64,000 nt of DNA from Telmatospirillum sp. (GTDB lineage: Bacteria > Pseudomonadota > Alphaproteobacteria > CACIAM-22H2), in NCBI GenBank assembly GCA_020248985.1, contig JADCGL010000013.1, positions 80,654-144,653 on the forward strand, in the 5' to 3' direction. A program made the translations under genes and the position numbers. The notes beneath the pieces are model-generated. The model was not told the origin of the DNA. It made no database searches and was given only the letters and a program-made list of their open reading frames with translations. Shown here in pieces: positions 15,782-24,286 of this stretch (position 1 is the stretch's first letter; each line of letters starts with the position of its first letter).

Positions 15782-17874
15782 GCGCCGACCTCCAGAACAA
15801 GATTGCCGCCGCCATCGACATGCGCTTTGGAATCCGGCGGCACGACGCAGGTCGAATCGTACTCTTCGACGATCATCGGGCCGCTGCGCGGGGCAGGGCC
15901 AAGCTCGGCCCGGCGCAGCACGGGTGTCGGGCAGATGCCGAACGCAGGCCCGAAATAGACGTCGCGCGTGTGCGCCAGCGGTTTCTCCGAATTTGCCGCA
16001 TGCGCAAAATGCCGTAACACCGGGCGCGGCACGCGGGCGACGATGCGCAGACTCACCATCTCGACCGCTTCGCCTGGGGCGTGATGCGCAAAGGTGCGCA
16101 GATGCTCGGCGTGGAAGGCCGTGCCTAGCCGTGCGAGATCGGGCACGGCGCCATCGGGGACTGGAACGGTCAATTCGAACGCTTGGCCCGTATAACGCAG
16201 ATCGGCGAAGAACTGCACGCCGACCGTTTCGGATTCGAAGCCGTCGGCGGCGAGGGCCGCGCGCGCTTCTTGCTCGAGCGCGTCCATCTTTGCCTTCAGC
16301 GTGGAGGCGTCGAGCACATCAAGTTCGCTCGGATAGGAGCGCACAAACTCGTATTCGTTCTCGGCGACCAGCAGCCCGAATGCGCTCAACACACCCGGGC
16401 TCGGCGGAACGAGCACGCGGCGAATGCCGATGTCGCGCGCGATTGCGGCGGCAACGATCGGACCGTTGCCGCCGAACGCAACGAGTGTGTAGCCGCGCGG
16501 ATCGCGGCCGCGATATGTGGACACCGATTTGACCGAGCGCACCATGTTGGCGACAGAAATCGAGAGAATGCCGTGGGCGGCTTCGGCGGCCGTGCGCCCG
16601 AGCCGCTCCGCGACGTCGTGCTCGAATACGCGCAAAGCCCGTTCGGCATCGAGGGCGAGATTGCCGCCGACAAGCGCTTGCGGATTGATGTAGCCGAGGA
16701 CCAGCAGCGCGTCGGTCAGCGTCGCCTGGATGCCGCCGCGCGCATAGCAGACCGGGCCCGGTTCCGAGCCCGCACTTTCGGGGCCGACTTTCAGGAGCCC
16801 GCCTTTGTCGAAATGGATCAGGCTGCCGCCGCCGGCCCCGATCTCCGACACGTCGATGAAGGGCAGCTTGATCGCGTAGCCGGCCCCTTTGACGAGCTTG
16901 CTCGAGAGATTGATGCCGGCACCGACTTCGTATTCGGCCGTCTTGATCGGCTCGCCATTCTCGACGATCGCGGTCTTTGCGGTGGTTCCGCCCATGTCGA
17001 GCGTGATGACGTTGGGCAGGTTCGCTTGCTTGGCGATGCGCGCAACCGCGATGACGCCGGCGGCGGGACCCGATTCGACGAGATAGGCAGGCTTGCGCAT
17101 GGCGGAAGCGACGCTCATTTGGCCGCCGCCGGAGGTCAGCACATGCAGCGGGCAGCGTATTTCGAGGGCGAGCAACCGGTCGCGCAGGCCGCGCAAGTAC
17201 GAATCCATGACCGGCCCCAGAAACGCGTTCACGACTGTGGTGCTGGTGCGTTCGTATTCGCGGATCTCGGGCAGGATTTCGTGCGAGCAGGTGACGAAGA
17301 TGTCGGGGCCGAGGATCTCCTTGGCGATGTCGCGTACGCGCCGCTCATGGTCGCCGTTTGCGTATGAATGCAGCAGGCAGATCGCGACTGCCTTTGCGCC
17401 TTCTTCCGCGATGCGCTGGGCGGCTTGTACCGCCGAGGCATCGGCCAGCGGAATGCGCACCTCGCCGAGCGGCCCCATCCGTTCGCGCACTTCGAAGCGT
17501 AGGCGCCGCGGCACAAGCGGCTTCGGCTTCACGTAGTCGAGATTGTAGAGCTCCGGCACGCGCACGCGGCGGAACTCGAGCACGTCGCGGAAGCCCTCGG
17601 TCGTGATGAGGGCCGTCGCCGCACCTTTGCCCTCGAGCACGGCGTTGGTCGCAACGGTGGTTGCATGGACGACTTCGACGATCTGTTCGGGGCGAATGCC
17701 GTAGTCGCGCATCAGTTCGCCGACCCCGACGGAGATGCCGAGGCCGTAGTCGCGCGGCGTGGACGAAACTTTTTTCGTCAGTACGCGGCCGTTGGCATCC
17801 GTCGCGACGATGTCCGTGAACGTGCCGCCGATGTCGATACCTAACCGGAAAGTCGCCGTCGATTCGATTTGCAT
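15778..17874 (-). CDS. hyuA: Hydantoinase A / oxoprolinase-like subunit A
   Basis: A 698-residue HyuA-family ATPase. The actin-fold phosphate-binding motif LGIDIGGTFTD is at residues 11-21 and a second ATPase signature LDMGGTTAKTA lies mid-protein; VHATTVATNAVLEGKGA is the typical N-terminal domain sequence. The ATG at 17874 was chosen because the first conserved residues follow it directly; a 43-codon extension upstream shows no family similarity. With HyuB it should hydrolyse or carboxylate a small cyclic or keto substrate at the cost of ATP. A LysR regulator lies 55 bases upstream in the same direction. Confidence 0.92.
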   Translation of the reverse strand: MQIESTATFRLGIDIGGTFTDIVATDANGRVLTKKVSSTPRDYGLGISVGVGELMRDYGIRPEQIVEVVHATTVATNAVLEGKGAATALITTEGFRDVLEFRRVRVPELYNLDYVKPKPLVPRRLRFEVRERMGPLGEVRIPLADASAVQAAQRIAEEGAKAVAICLLHSYANGDHERRVRDIAKEILGPDIFVTCSHEILPEIREYERTSTTVVNAFLGPVMDSYLRGLRDRLLALEIRCPLHVLTSGGGQMSVASAMRKPAYLVESGPAAGVIAVARIAKQANLPNVITLDMGGTTAKTAIVENGEPIKTAEYEVGAGINLSSKLVKGAGYAIKLPFIDVSEIGAGGGSLIHFDKGGLLKVGPESAGSEPGPVCYARGGIQATLTDALLVLGYINPQALVGGNLALDAERALRVFEHDVAERLGRTAAEAAHGILSISVANMVRSVKSVSTYRGRDPRGYTLVAFGGNGPIVAAAIARDIGIRRVLVPPSPGVLSAFGLLVAENEYEFVRSYPSELDVLDASTLKAKMDALEQEARAALAADGFESETVGVQFFADLRYTGQAFELTVPVPDGAVPDLARLGTAFHAEHLRTFAHHAPGEAVEMVSLRIVARVPRPVLRHFAHAANSEKPLAHTRDVYFGPAFGICPTPVLRRAELGPAPRSGPMIVEEYDSTCVVPPDSKAHVDGGGNLVLEVGA

Positions 17875-17929
17875 CGTCTGTCGCCCCGCCCGTCGAGGAA
17901 GCGATAACAGCGCGAAGCGCGGTACCGGT

Positions 17930-18895
17930 CTAATTTTTCTTTTGAATTCGACCGATAGAAACTTTTGATGGCCGCCCGCGTTTGTCGATCGCGCGCACAT
18001 CAAGGTGACGCGCGGCGATCGCCGTGGCGACCTCCGCGACCGATTCCGCGAGCCGGTTGCCGCCTTTGGCCGCGTAGCTCACGAAGAATTCGATCGGGGG
18101 GACGGCGTAGGGCACGTCGAGCGAGCGAAGCCGGCCGGCAGCCACTTCGCCGCGAACGACCGCGTGCGGCAGCACGCACGGGCCGATCCCGTCGATCGCC
18201 ATGCGCATCGTTCCGGCGATCGACGAGCTGCCGAAGATGCGCGCATCCGCCATGCCAGCGCCGGATAGCATTTTGCGGATCGCGATATGGGGGGCGGACT
18301 CGCGCCGAAACGTCACGATCGGCCAGCGGCAGATGTCTTTGAACGTCAAGGCGCGTTTGGGCAGCGTCACTTTGCGGCCGGCGAACCAGCCGAGCGGGTA
18401 GGCGCACAAGGGGGCCGTGGCGAGCCTTAAATCGTCGGTTTTGCCGTGCAGGAAGGCAAGATCGAGCTTCTCGGCCAGCAAGCCCTCGCGGAGCGCAGGC
18501 GTGGAATCGACTTCCACGTCGAGCGTGACGGACGGGTAGGTGCGGCTGATCTGCTCGACGAGTTCGGCAAGCCAAGTGTGGACGATCGTCTCGGGCACGC
18601 CGAGCCGCAGTCGGCCGCGCAGCGAGGCGGGATCGCCGATGGCGCCCAGCATGTCGGCGCGCAACTGCAGCATTCTTTCGGCGTAGTCGATGAGTTCGCT
18701 GCCCTTGGCCGTCAGCAACACGCGTCGGGCCCGGCGGTCAAACAAGCGGGCGCCAAGATCGCGTTCGAGTATCGCGATGCGTGCGGATATGGCGGGCTGT
18801 GTCGTGTTGAGCCTTTCGGCGGCCGCGCGGAAGCCGCCGAGCCTTGAGACCCAAAGGAACGTCTCGAGATTGCGAAGATCCAGCATCCGACCCAA
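17930..18895 (-). CDS. LysR-family transcriptional regulator
   Basis: A 321-residue regulator: N-terminal winged helix-turn-helix (residues 1-65; AAERLNTTQPAISARI is the recognition helix region) and a LysR substrate-binding domain from about residue 93 (RLGVPETIVHTWLAEL). Its C-terminal tail is unusually long and basic after residue 300 (KRGRPSKVSIGRIQKKN). It lies between hyuAB (same strand, downstream) and a divergent amino-acid transporter operon, so it may control both. A start three codons in (ATG 18886) is equally possible. Confidence 0.9.
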   Translation of the reverse strand: MGRMLDLRNLETFLWVSRLGGFRAAAERLNTTQPAISARIAILERDLGARLFDRRARRVLLTAKGSELIDYAERMLQLRADMLGAIGDPASLRGRLRLGVPETIVHTWLAELVEQISRTYPSVTLDVEVDSTPALREGLLAEKLDLAFLHGKTDDLRLATAPLCAYPLGWFAGRKVTLPKRALTFKDICRWPIVTFRRESAPHIAIRKMLSGAGMADARIFGSSSIAGTMRMAIDGIGPCVLPHAVVRGEVAAGRLRSLDVPYAVPPIEFFVSYAAKGGNRLAESVAEVATAIAARHLDVRAIDKRGRPSKVSIGRIQKKN

Positions 18896-19088
18896 TACCC
18901 TATCTGCGATAGATCAATGTACGGATCAATTTGCCGCAGCTGGTATAAAAATTCATTATCGATATGATCCAAACACGGGATTGGACGGTTTTTAGCGGCT
19001 GCGTCCTAATTCTCACTCTATCGGCGCGTTCGGGCGCCGCCTCGCGCTGCTTGGCGCGGGCGAAAACGGTTCGCATGGGAGAGCACAC
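18896..19088. promoter_or_regulatory. Divergent promoter region of LysR gene and amino-acid operon
   Basis: This 193-base gap separates the LysR gene from the divergent binding-protein gene. Next to the LysR start it contains the inverted repeat CTATC-TGC-GATAG (18900-18912), followed by two GATCAAT copies 12 bases apart (18912-18918 and 18924-18930), and an AT-rich stretch (GGTATAAAAATTCATTATC) with possible -10 elements. A T-N11-A dyad next to the regulator's own start is typical for LysR autoregulation. Binding is inferred. Confidence 0.45.
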
Positions 19089-20015
19089 ATGATGTTTCGA
19101 CCCGCTGTTTCCGCACTCTGCGCCGTCCTTGCAAGCCTTGTGGCCCTCGCGGCCTTCGGCACGGATGCCGCCGCCCAGAGCAAATACGACAAGGTGCTGC
19201 GCGAGAAACGCCTCGTGGTCGGGGCCCAGGAAGGCACGCCGCCCTACGGCTATGTCGATGAAAAGGGCGAGGTTGCCGGCTGGTCGGTCGAACTCAGCCG
19301 CGCGCTGCACCAGCTTATCCAGCGCAAGATGGGCACGCCGATCGCACTCGAATTCCGCCGTGTGACGCCCGAAACGCGCATTCCTTTGATCGTCAACGGC
19401 ACGCTCGACTGGGTACTCGGCTCGACCGGCAAGACGATCGAGCGCGAAGACGTCGTCGATTTCTCGCTGATCAACAATCTCACCTGCGTGCAGATGCTGC
19501 ATCGCAAGAGCACGCCGATCCGCGACTATTCCGAGCTCGGCGGCAAGCGCATCGGCGTCACCAACGGCAGCGTCGAGCAAAAGGTGCTCACGCAGATGGG
19601 CGAGACCGGCAAGATCGTGCCGCCGCCGCGCATCGTGACCTTCCCGACCCATGCGGTCGGGTTCCTTGCCCTGGACCAGGGGCGGACGGACGTGCACATC
19701 ACGCTCGATTCCGCGCTCCGCGCACTCCAGGTCAAGGCGAAGGATCCCGAAGAGTGGACCGTGCACGGGCCGGAACTGTTCTGCATCCCGAGCGGCATCA
19801 TTCTGCCGCAGAACGATTCGAAATGGACGCGCACGGTCAACCATGCCCTCTGCTACATGATCAGCACCGGCGATTTCGACAAGCTCTACGACGAATGGTT
19901 CGGCGAGAAGAACCCGAAGGCCGGTTTCCCGTTGCCGATGACGAACGCGCTACGCGTCGTGCTCGACAACCAGTGCCCCTTCGGTATCGAAGCCTGGCTG
20001 CCGCCGAAGACGTGA
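19089..20015 (+). CDS. Amino-acid ABC transporter binding protein
   Basis: A 308-residue SBP_bac_3 protein (GltI/AatJ-like). A Sec signal peptide ends at about Ala29 (TDAAA). The mature protein starts VLREKRLVVGAQEGTPPYGYVDEKG, includes DWVLGSTGKTIEREDVVDFS and, near the C-terminus, KLYDEWFGEKNP. GGGAGAG lies about 8 bases before the ATG. It is the first gene of a five-gene plus-strand operon with an aminotransferase, two permeases and an ATPase, suggesting import of an acidic or polar amino acid that is then transaminated. Confidence 0.88.
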   Translation: MMFRPAVSALCAVLASLVALAAFGTDAAAQSKYDKVLREKRLVVGAQEGTPPYGYVDEKGEVAGWSVELSRALHQLIQRKMGTPIALEFRRVTPETRIPLIVNGTLDWVLGSTGKTIEREDVVDFSLINNLTCVQMLHRKSTPIRDYSELGGKRIGVTNGSVEQKVLTQMGETGKIVPPPRIVTFPTHAVGFLALDQGRTDVHITLDSALRALQVKAKDPEEWTVHGPELFCIPSGIILPQNDSKWTRTVNHALCYMISTGDFDKLYDEWFGEKNPKAGFPLPMTNALRVVLDNQCPFGIEAWLPPKT

Positions 20016-20036
20016 CGCGGACCAAAGGAGCGACGG

Positions 20037-21224
20037 ATGGCGGGCCAGAAATTTGCCGAGCGGATCGCGAAGATCGCCTTCTCTTCGTCGCTCGCCTCGA
20101 TCCGGCGCATCCGCGAGCTGCGCGCTGAAGGCGTTCGCATCCACGATTTCGGGACTAAGGCCGACACGCCCGCGCACATCAAGAAGGCGGCGGTTGCCTA
20201 TCTGAAATCGCCGCAAGCGTCGTTCTACGCGGACTCGCGCGGCATTCCCGAACTGCGCGCGGCGATCGCGCACAAGCTTGCGCGCGAGAACGCGCTCGCG
20301 GTCGATCCCGAAACGGACATAACCGTGACGGTCGGCGGCAAGCAGGCGATCTTGTCGGCCCTGTTTGCGCTGGTCGACCGCGGCGACGAGGTGCTGCTCG
20401 AAGATCCGGGTTGGCTCAGCTTCGAGCCGATGGTACGGCTGTCGGGGGCAACACCCGTTCCGATCCCGATTCACGAAAAAGACGGCTTCAAACTCACCGA
20501 AGCCGCTTTGACGAAGCGGATTACGGCAAAGTCGCGGATTCTCATCCTGTGCAATCCGCACAACCCGACGGGCCGTGTGCTCGACCGCGCCGATCTCGAA
20601 ATGATCGCGCGCGTCGCGCGCAAGCACGATCTCATCGTGCTGATGGACGAAGCCTACGAACGCTTCATGTATGACGGGCGCACGCATGTGAGCCTCGCCG
20701 CGTTGCCCGGCATGTATGCGCGCACGATCACGGTGCAGACTGCCAGCAAGATCTACAACATGTTCGGCTGGCGCGTGGGCTGGATCGTGGCGCCGGCGGC
20801 CCTCAGCGAAAAGATCCAGATGATCTCCTCGCACACGATCACGTGCGTGACGTCTTTTGCGCAAGCCGGGACGGCAGCGGCGCTGATGCGCGATCGCGTC
20901 CAGGGCGACATCCCGCTTGCGAAGATGCTCGATAACTACCAGCGCCAGCGCGATGCGCTCGTCGACGGGCTCAACGATCTGCCGGGTGTTTCTTGCCATC
21001 GGGCGGAAGGGGCGTACTTCGCGTTTCCGTCGTTCAAGGGCTACCGCATGAAATCGGCTGCCTTGCGCGCGGCGATGTTCGAACAGGCGCGCGTCTCGGG
21101 CATTGCGGGCAGCGTGTTCGGGCGGAACGGCGAGGGGCACATGCGCTTCGTCTTCAACGCATCGGTGCCCGAGATCGAAGCCGGACTTTCGCAGATGCGC
21201 CGCTTCCTGCGAAAGCTGCGCTAG
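20037..21224 (+). CDS. Class I/II PLP aminotransferase
   Basis: A 395-residue fold-type I aminotransferase of the aspartate aminotransferase family. Visible elements: NPHNPTG at residues 173-179, the cofactor Asp204 in MDEAY, the Schiff-base Lys238 in TASK and Arg246 in the following GWRVGW. An AAAGGAG ribosome site precedes the ATG. Its place inside an amino-acid ABC importer operon suggests it transaminates the imported compound in the cytosol. Substrate specificity (aspartate, aromatic, branched or an unusual amino acid) is not readable. Confidence 0.88.
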   Translation: MAGQKFAERIAKIAFSSSLASIRRIRELRAEGVRIHDFGTKADTPAHIKKAAVAYLKSPQASFYADSRGIPELRAAIAHKLARENALAVDPETDITVTVGGKQAILSALFALVDRGDEVLLEDPGWLSFEPMVRLSGATPVPIPIHEKDGFKLTEAALTKRITAKSRILILCNPHNPTGRVLDRADLEMIARVARKHDLIVLMDEAYERFMYDGRTHVSLAALPGMYARTITVQTASKIYNMFGWRVGWIVAPAALSEKIQMISSHTITCVTSFAQAGTAAALMRDRVQGDIPLAKMLDNYQRQRDALVDGLNDLPGVSCHRAEGAYFAFPSFKGYRMKSAALRAAMFEQARVSGIAGSVFGRNGEGHMRFVFNASVPEIEAGLSQMRRFLRKLR

Positions 21225-21227
21225 GCG

Positions 21228-21953
21228 ATGCGCTACGAATTCAGATGGGGGATGCTGCTCGAACAGCCTTACTTCACTTGGATCGTCGATGCCATTGCCA
21301 CCACGCTTCATCTTGCGTTGCTCTCGTGGATCCTGGCGCTCGCGATCGGGATCGCCGTCGGGGTAATGCGCAACACGCCTTCGCGCGCATTGCGGTTTGC
21401 GGGCGCGCTCTATGTCGAGATTTTCCGCAACGTACCGCTGCTGCTACAGCTTTTTCTGTGGCTCTATGTATTCCCGGAATTGCTGCCCAAACACTGGCAG
21501 CTATACTGGAATCGGCTCGATGACGCGCCGTACTGGACGGCCGTAATCGGCCTGTCGCTTTTCACGGCCGCGCGTATCGCCGAGCAGATCCGTTCGGCCA
21601 TTCTTGCGATCCCGCCGGGCCAGTTCAAAGCAGCCCTTTCGACGGGGCTGACGCCGTTCCAGATGTACCGGTACGTGATCGTTCCCTATGCCGTGCGCAT
21701 CATCATTCCGGCCATCACGTCGGAGTTCTTGACCATCTTCAAGAACACCGCCCTTGCGCTGACGATCGGCGTTGCTGAGATTTCGAGCGTGGCGCGCAAG
21801 ATTGAGGCGTGGTCGTTCAAGGGCATCGAGGCCTACACGGTCGCTTCGGCGACCTATGTCTGCACGACGATCGCGGTCATCGTGCTGATGGGGTGGGTCG
21901 AAAAGCGGGCCTACATCCCGGGTCTCATCAAACGCGAAAAGAGCGACGCCTGA
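21228..21953 (+). CDS. Amino-acid ABC transporter permease 1
   Basis: A 241-residue HisMQ-type inner-membrane protein. The EIFRNVPLLLQLFLWLYVFPE stretch and the coupling-loop sequence ALSTGLTPFQMYRYVIVPYA are characteristic. It starts 3 bases after the aminotransferase stop and abuts the next permease without a gap, so the two should assemble as a heterodimer. Confidence 0.88.
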   Translation: MRYEFRWGMLLEQPYFTWIVDAIATTLHLALLSWILALAIGIAVGVMRNTPSRALRFAGALYVEIFRNVPLLLQLFLWLYVFPELLPKHWQLYWNRLDDAPYWTAVIGLSLFTAARIAEQIRSAILAIPPGQFKAALSTGLTPFQMYRYVIVPYAVRIIIPAITSEFLTIFKNTALALTIGVAEISSVARKIEAWSFKGIEAYTVASATYVCTTIAVIVLMGWVEKRAYIPGLIKREKSDA

Positions 21954-22595
21954 ATGGATTGGAACGTCGTCAGTGCCAATTTTCCGCTCCTAATGCGCGG
22001 CTTGGGCACGAGCCTGCAGCTTGCGGCCGTAGTGATCGTTTTGAGCTTTCCTATCGGCTGTCTGATTGCCATCGGTCGCCTCAGCCGGCGGCGGTGGCTG
22101 AGCGCCGTCTGTGCTGGGTTCGTGCATACGCTGCGCAGCAATCCGCTGGTTCTGATCCTGTTCTGGTTCTATTTCTCGGTGCCGCTGATCATCGGCCGCT
22201 CGATCGACGACGGGGCTTCCGTCATCGTCGCGTTCGTCGTGTTCTTTGCGGCCTACTTCGGCGAGATCGTGCGCGCGGGGGTGCAGTCCGTCGGCACAAG
22301 ACAGGTCCAAGCGGGGCTGTCGTCGGGGCTCAGCTACGCGCAGACGATGCGCTACATCGTTTTGCCGCAGGCCATTCGCTCGATGCGGCCGGCCCTCACC
22401 ACGCAATGCATCGTCGTGTTCCAAGGGACGACGGTCGCTTATGTCATCGGCTACCACGAACTCATGCATACGACGTCGATGATCGCGGAACGCACGGTGC
22501 GCCCAGTCGAACTCTACAGCTTCGCGGCCGTCGCATATTTCGCGGTGTGCTATGCGGGCTCGCTCCTGTCCCGCCATTTCGAGAAGCAGGCCTAG
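21954..22595 (+). CDS. Amino-acid ABC transporter permease 2
   Basis: A 213-residue HisMQ-type permease with RSNPLVLILFWFYFSVPL and the coupling loop GLSSGLSYAQTMRYIVLPQA. Its ATG directly follows the previous gene's stop codon. It forms the translocation channel with the 21228-21953 product. Confidence 0.88.
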   Translation: MDWNVVSANFPLLMRGLGTSLQLAAVVIVLSFPIGCLIAIGRLSRRRWLSAVCAGFVHTLRSNPLVLILFWFYFSVPLIIGRSIDDGASVIVAFVVFFAAYFGEIVRAGVQSVGTRQVQAGLSSGLSYAQTMRYIVLPQAIRSMRPALTTQCIVVFQGTTVAYVIGYHELMHTTSMIAERTVRPVELYSFAAVAYFAVCYAGSLLSRHFEKQA

Positions 22596-22596
22596 A

Positions 22597-23337
22597 ATGA
22601 CCCAACCGATCGTCGCCATTCGGAACGTATGTCTGGACTATGGCGGCTTCCGCGCCCTCGACGGCGTGTCGCTCGACGTGAATGTCGGCAGCCGCATCGT
22701 CATTTGCGGCCCGAGCGGGTCGGGCAAGAGCACGCTGCTGCGCTGCGTGAACGGCCTCGAGCCGTTCCAGAGCGGCGAGGTCTTCGTCGATGGCGTGGGC
22801 GTGCGAACCTGCAAGGACTTGCCGAAGCTGCGGCTCGGCGTCGGCATGGTTTTCCAGCATTTCGAGCTCTATCCGCATCTGTCGGTGCTCGACAACGTGA
22901 CGCTGGCGCCGATGAAGGCCAAGGGCCTGTCGCGCCGCGAGGCGGAAGAAAAGGCGCGCCACTATCTCGACCGCGTGGGAATTCTCGACCAGGCGGACAA
23001 ATTCCCCGCACGGCTCTCGGGCGGCCAGCAGCAGCGTGCGGCGATCGCGCGGGCACTTACGCTCGAGCCCAAAGTCATGATGTTCGACGAGCCGACGTCG
23101 GCGTTGGACCCGGAGATGATCGGCGAGGTGCTGAAGGTTATGCGCGACCTCGCACGCGACGGCATGACGATGTTGGTGGTGACCCACGAGATGGGCTTCG
23201 CGCGCGAAGTCGCCGACGAGATCGTTTTCATGGACAAAGGCCGCATCGTCGAGCATAGCGGCGTGAGCGCATTCTTCGCGGCACCGAAGACCGCGCGCGC
23301 ACGCGAATTTCTGGACCGGATTCTGCTAAAAATCTAG
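22597..23337 (+). CDS. Amino-acid ABC transporter ATPase (GlnQ family)
   Basis: A 246-residue ATPase with Walker A GPSGSGKS (38-45), signature LSGGQQQR (140-147), Walker B VMMFDEP (160-166) and the switch histidine in VTHEMG. This is the PAAT-type ATPase that energises polar amino-acid importers. The ATG at 22597 follows the permease stop by one base; a 15-codon upstream extension overlaps the permease and is rejected. It could also serve the ATPase-less amino-acid importer at 9.2-11.8 kb, but that is speculation. Confidence 0.92.
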   Translation: MTQPIVAIRNVCLDYGGFRALDGVSLDVNVGSRIVICGPSGSGKSTLLRCVNGLEPFQSGEVFVDGVGVRTCKDLPKLRLGVGMVFQHFELYPHLSVLDNVTLAPMKAKGLSRREAEEKARHYLDRVGILDQADKFPARLSGGQQQRAAIARALTLEPKVMMFDEPTSALDPEMIGEVLKVMRDLARDGMTMLVVTHEMGFAREVADEIVFMDKGRIVEHSGVSAFFAAPKTARAREFLDRILLKI

Positions 23338-23395
23338 GGCAACTCTTTTCGAATCGCCTTGAGGGCGCGCCGGCCGCGCACGTCGCACGTGGTCT
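23338..23395. terminator. Weak convergent hairpin
   Basis: In the 58-base gap between two convergent genes, GCGCG (23365-23369) and CGCGC (23375-23379) can pair around a 5-base loop. No U-tract follows on either strand, so a Rho-independent terminator is only weakly supported. Confidence 0.25.
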
Positions 23396-24283
23396 TCAAA
23401 GTCCGGCGGCGCTGGCTGTACGGCGCAGATAGTCGTGCCCCTTGCGGGCATAGGTCAATGGGTGCGCACGCGCCGGGTCCTGTTCGGCCTCAACGACCAG
23501 CCAGCCGCGATAGTCGGCCGACGCGAGCGTGGCGAGGATCGGCGGATAGTCGACCGCACCGTCGCCGGGAACGGTGAACACGCCGGACAGCACGGCTTCA
23601 AGAAAGCTCAGATCGGCGGTTTTGGCGGCGGCAAGTTCGATGCTGCGCACGTCTTTGCAGTGCACATGCGCGATGCGCGCCGCATGGCGCTTTGCAACGC
23701 GCAGCGGATCGCCGCCGGCATAGGTGAGATGGCCCGTATCGAGCAGTAAACCGACGTCCGGCGTAGTCGCGGCCATGAGCGCGTCGATTTCGGTCTCGGT
23801 CTGGATCACGGTTCCCATATGGTGGTGATAGGCAAGGCGCACGCCACGCGCGGCCATCCGTGCGCCAAGCTGCGACATGCGTGCACCGAGCGCTTCCATT
23901 TCGGCCGCCGCAAGCACGCGCCGCGATCCGAGCTTGGCGGTTCGGTCGCCATGCACGCAGCCAGTTGTCTCGGCGAACACCATCGCGGTGGCACCGCACG
24001 ATGCGAGCAGCGACAGATGGTTCGCTATCGCCGCCCATTCGTCGTCGACGCTGCGCGCGAGTAGATTTGCGCTGTACCAGCCCGAGACGACGCGCAGCCC
24101 GTGGCGCGCCATCGTCTCGCGCAGGGGCGCCGGCTCGCGCGGAAACTTGTTGCCGAGTTCCATGCCGTCGTAGCCCGCGAGCTTGGCTTCTGCGAGGCAG
24201 GTTTCGAGCGGGGTGTCGCCACCCAACTCGGGCATGTCGTCGTTGGTCCAGGTCAGCGGATTGATTCCGATCGGGCAAGACAT
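23396..24283 (-). CDS. iolE: Inosose dehydratase (IolE-like)
   Basis: A 295-residue TIM-barrel protein of the AP-endonuclease-2/xylose-isomerase-like superfamily. The start GINPLTWTNDDMPELGG and ELGNKFP segment are characteristic of 2-keto-myo-inositol dehydratase. YHHHMGT and LLLDTGHLTYAGG carry the expected metal-binding residues. It dehydrates scyllo-inosose to the trihydroxycyclohexanedione. It lies 3 bases downstream of iolD in the same minus-strand unit. IolE assignment rests on whole-length family resemblance. Confidence 0.88.
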   Translation of the reverse strand: MSCPIGINPLTWTNDDMPELGGDTPLETCLAEAKLAGYDGMELGNKFPREPAPLRETMARHGLRVVSGWYSANLLARSVDDEWAAIANHLSLLASCGATAMVFAETTGCVHGDRTAKLGSRRVLAAAEMEALGARMSQLGARMAARGVRLAYHHHMGTVIQTETEIDALMAATTPDVGLLLDTGHLTYAGGDPLRVAKRHAARIAHVHCKDVRSIELAAAKTADLSFLEAVLSGVFTVPGDGAVDYPPILATLASADYRGWLVVEAEQDPARAHPLTYARKGHDYLRRTASAAGL

Positions 24284-24286
24284 GTT

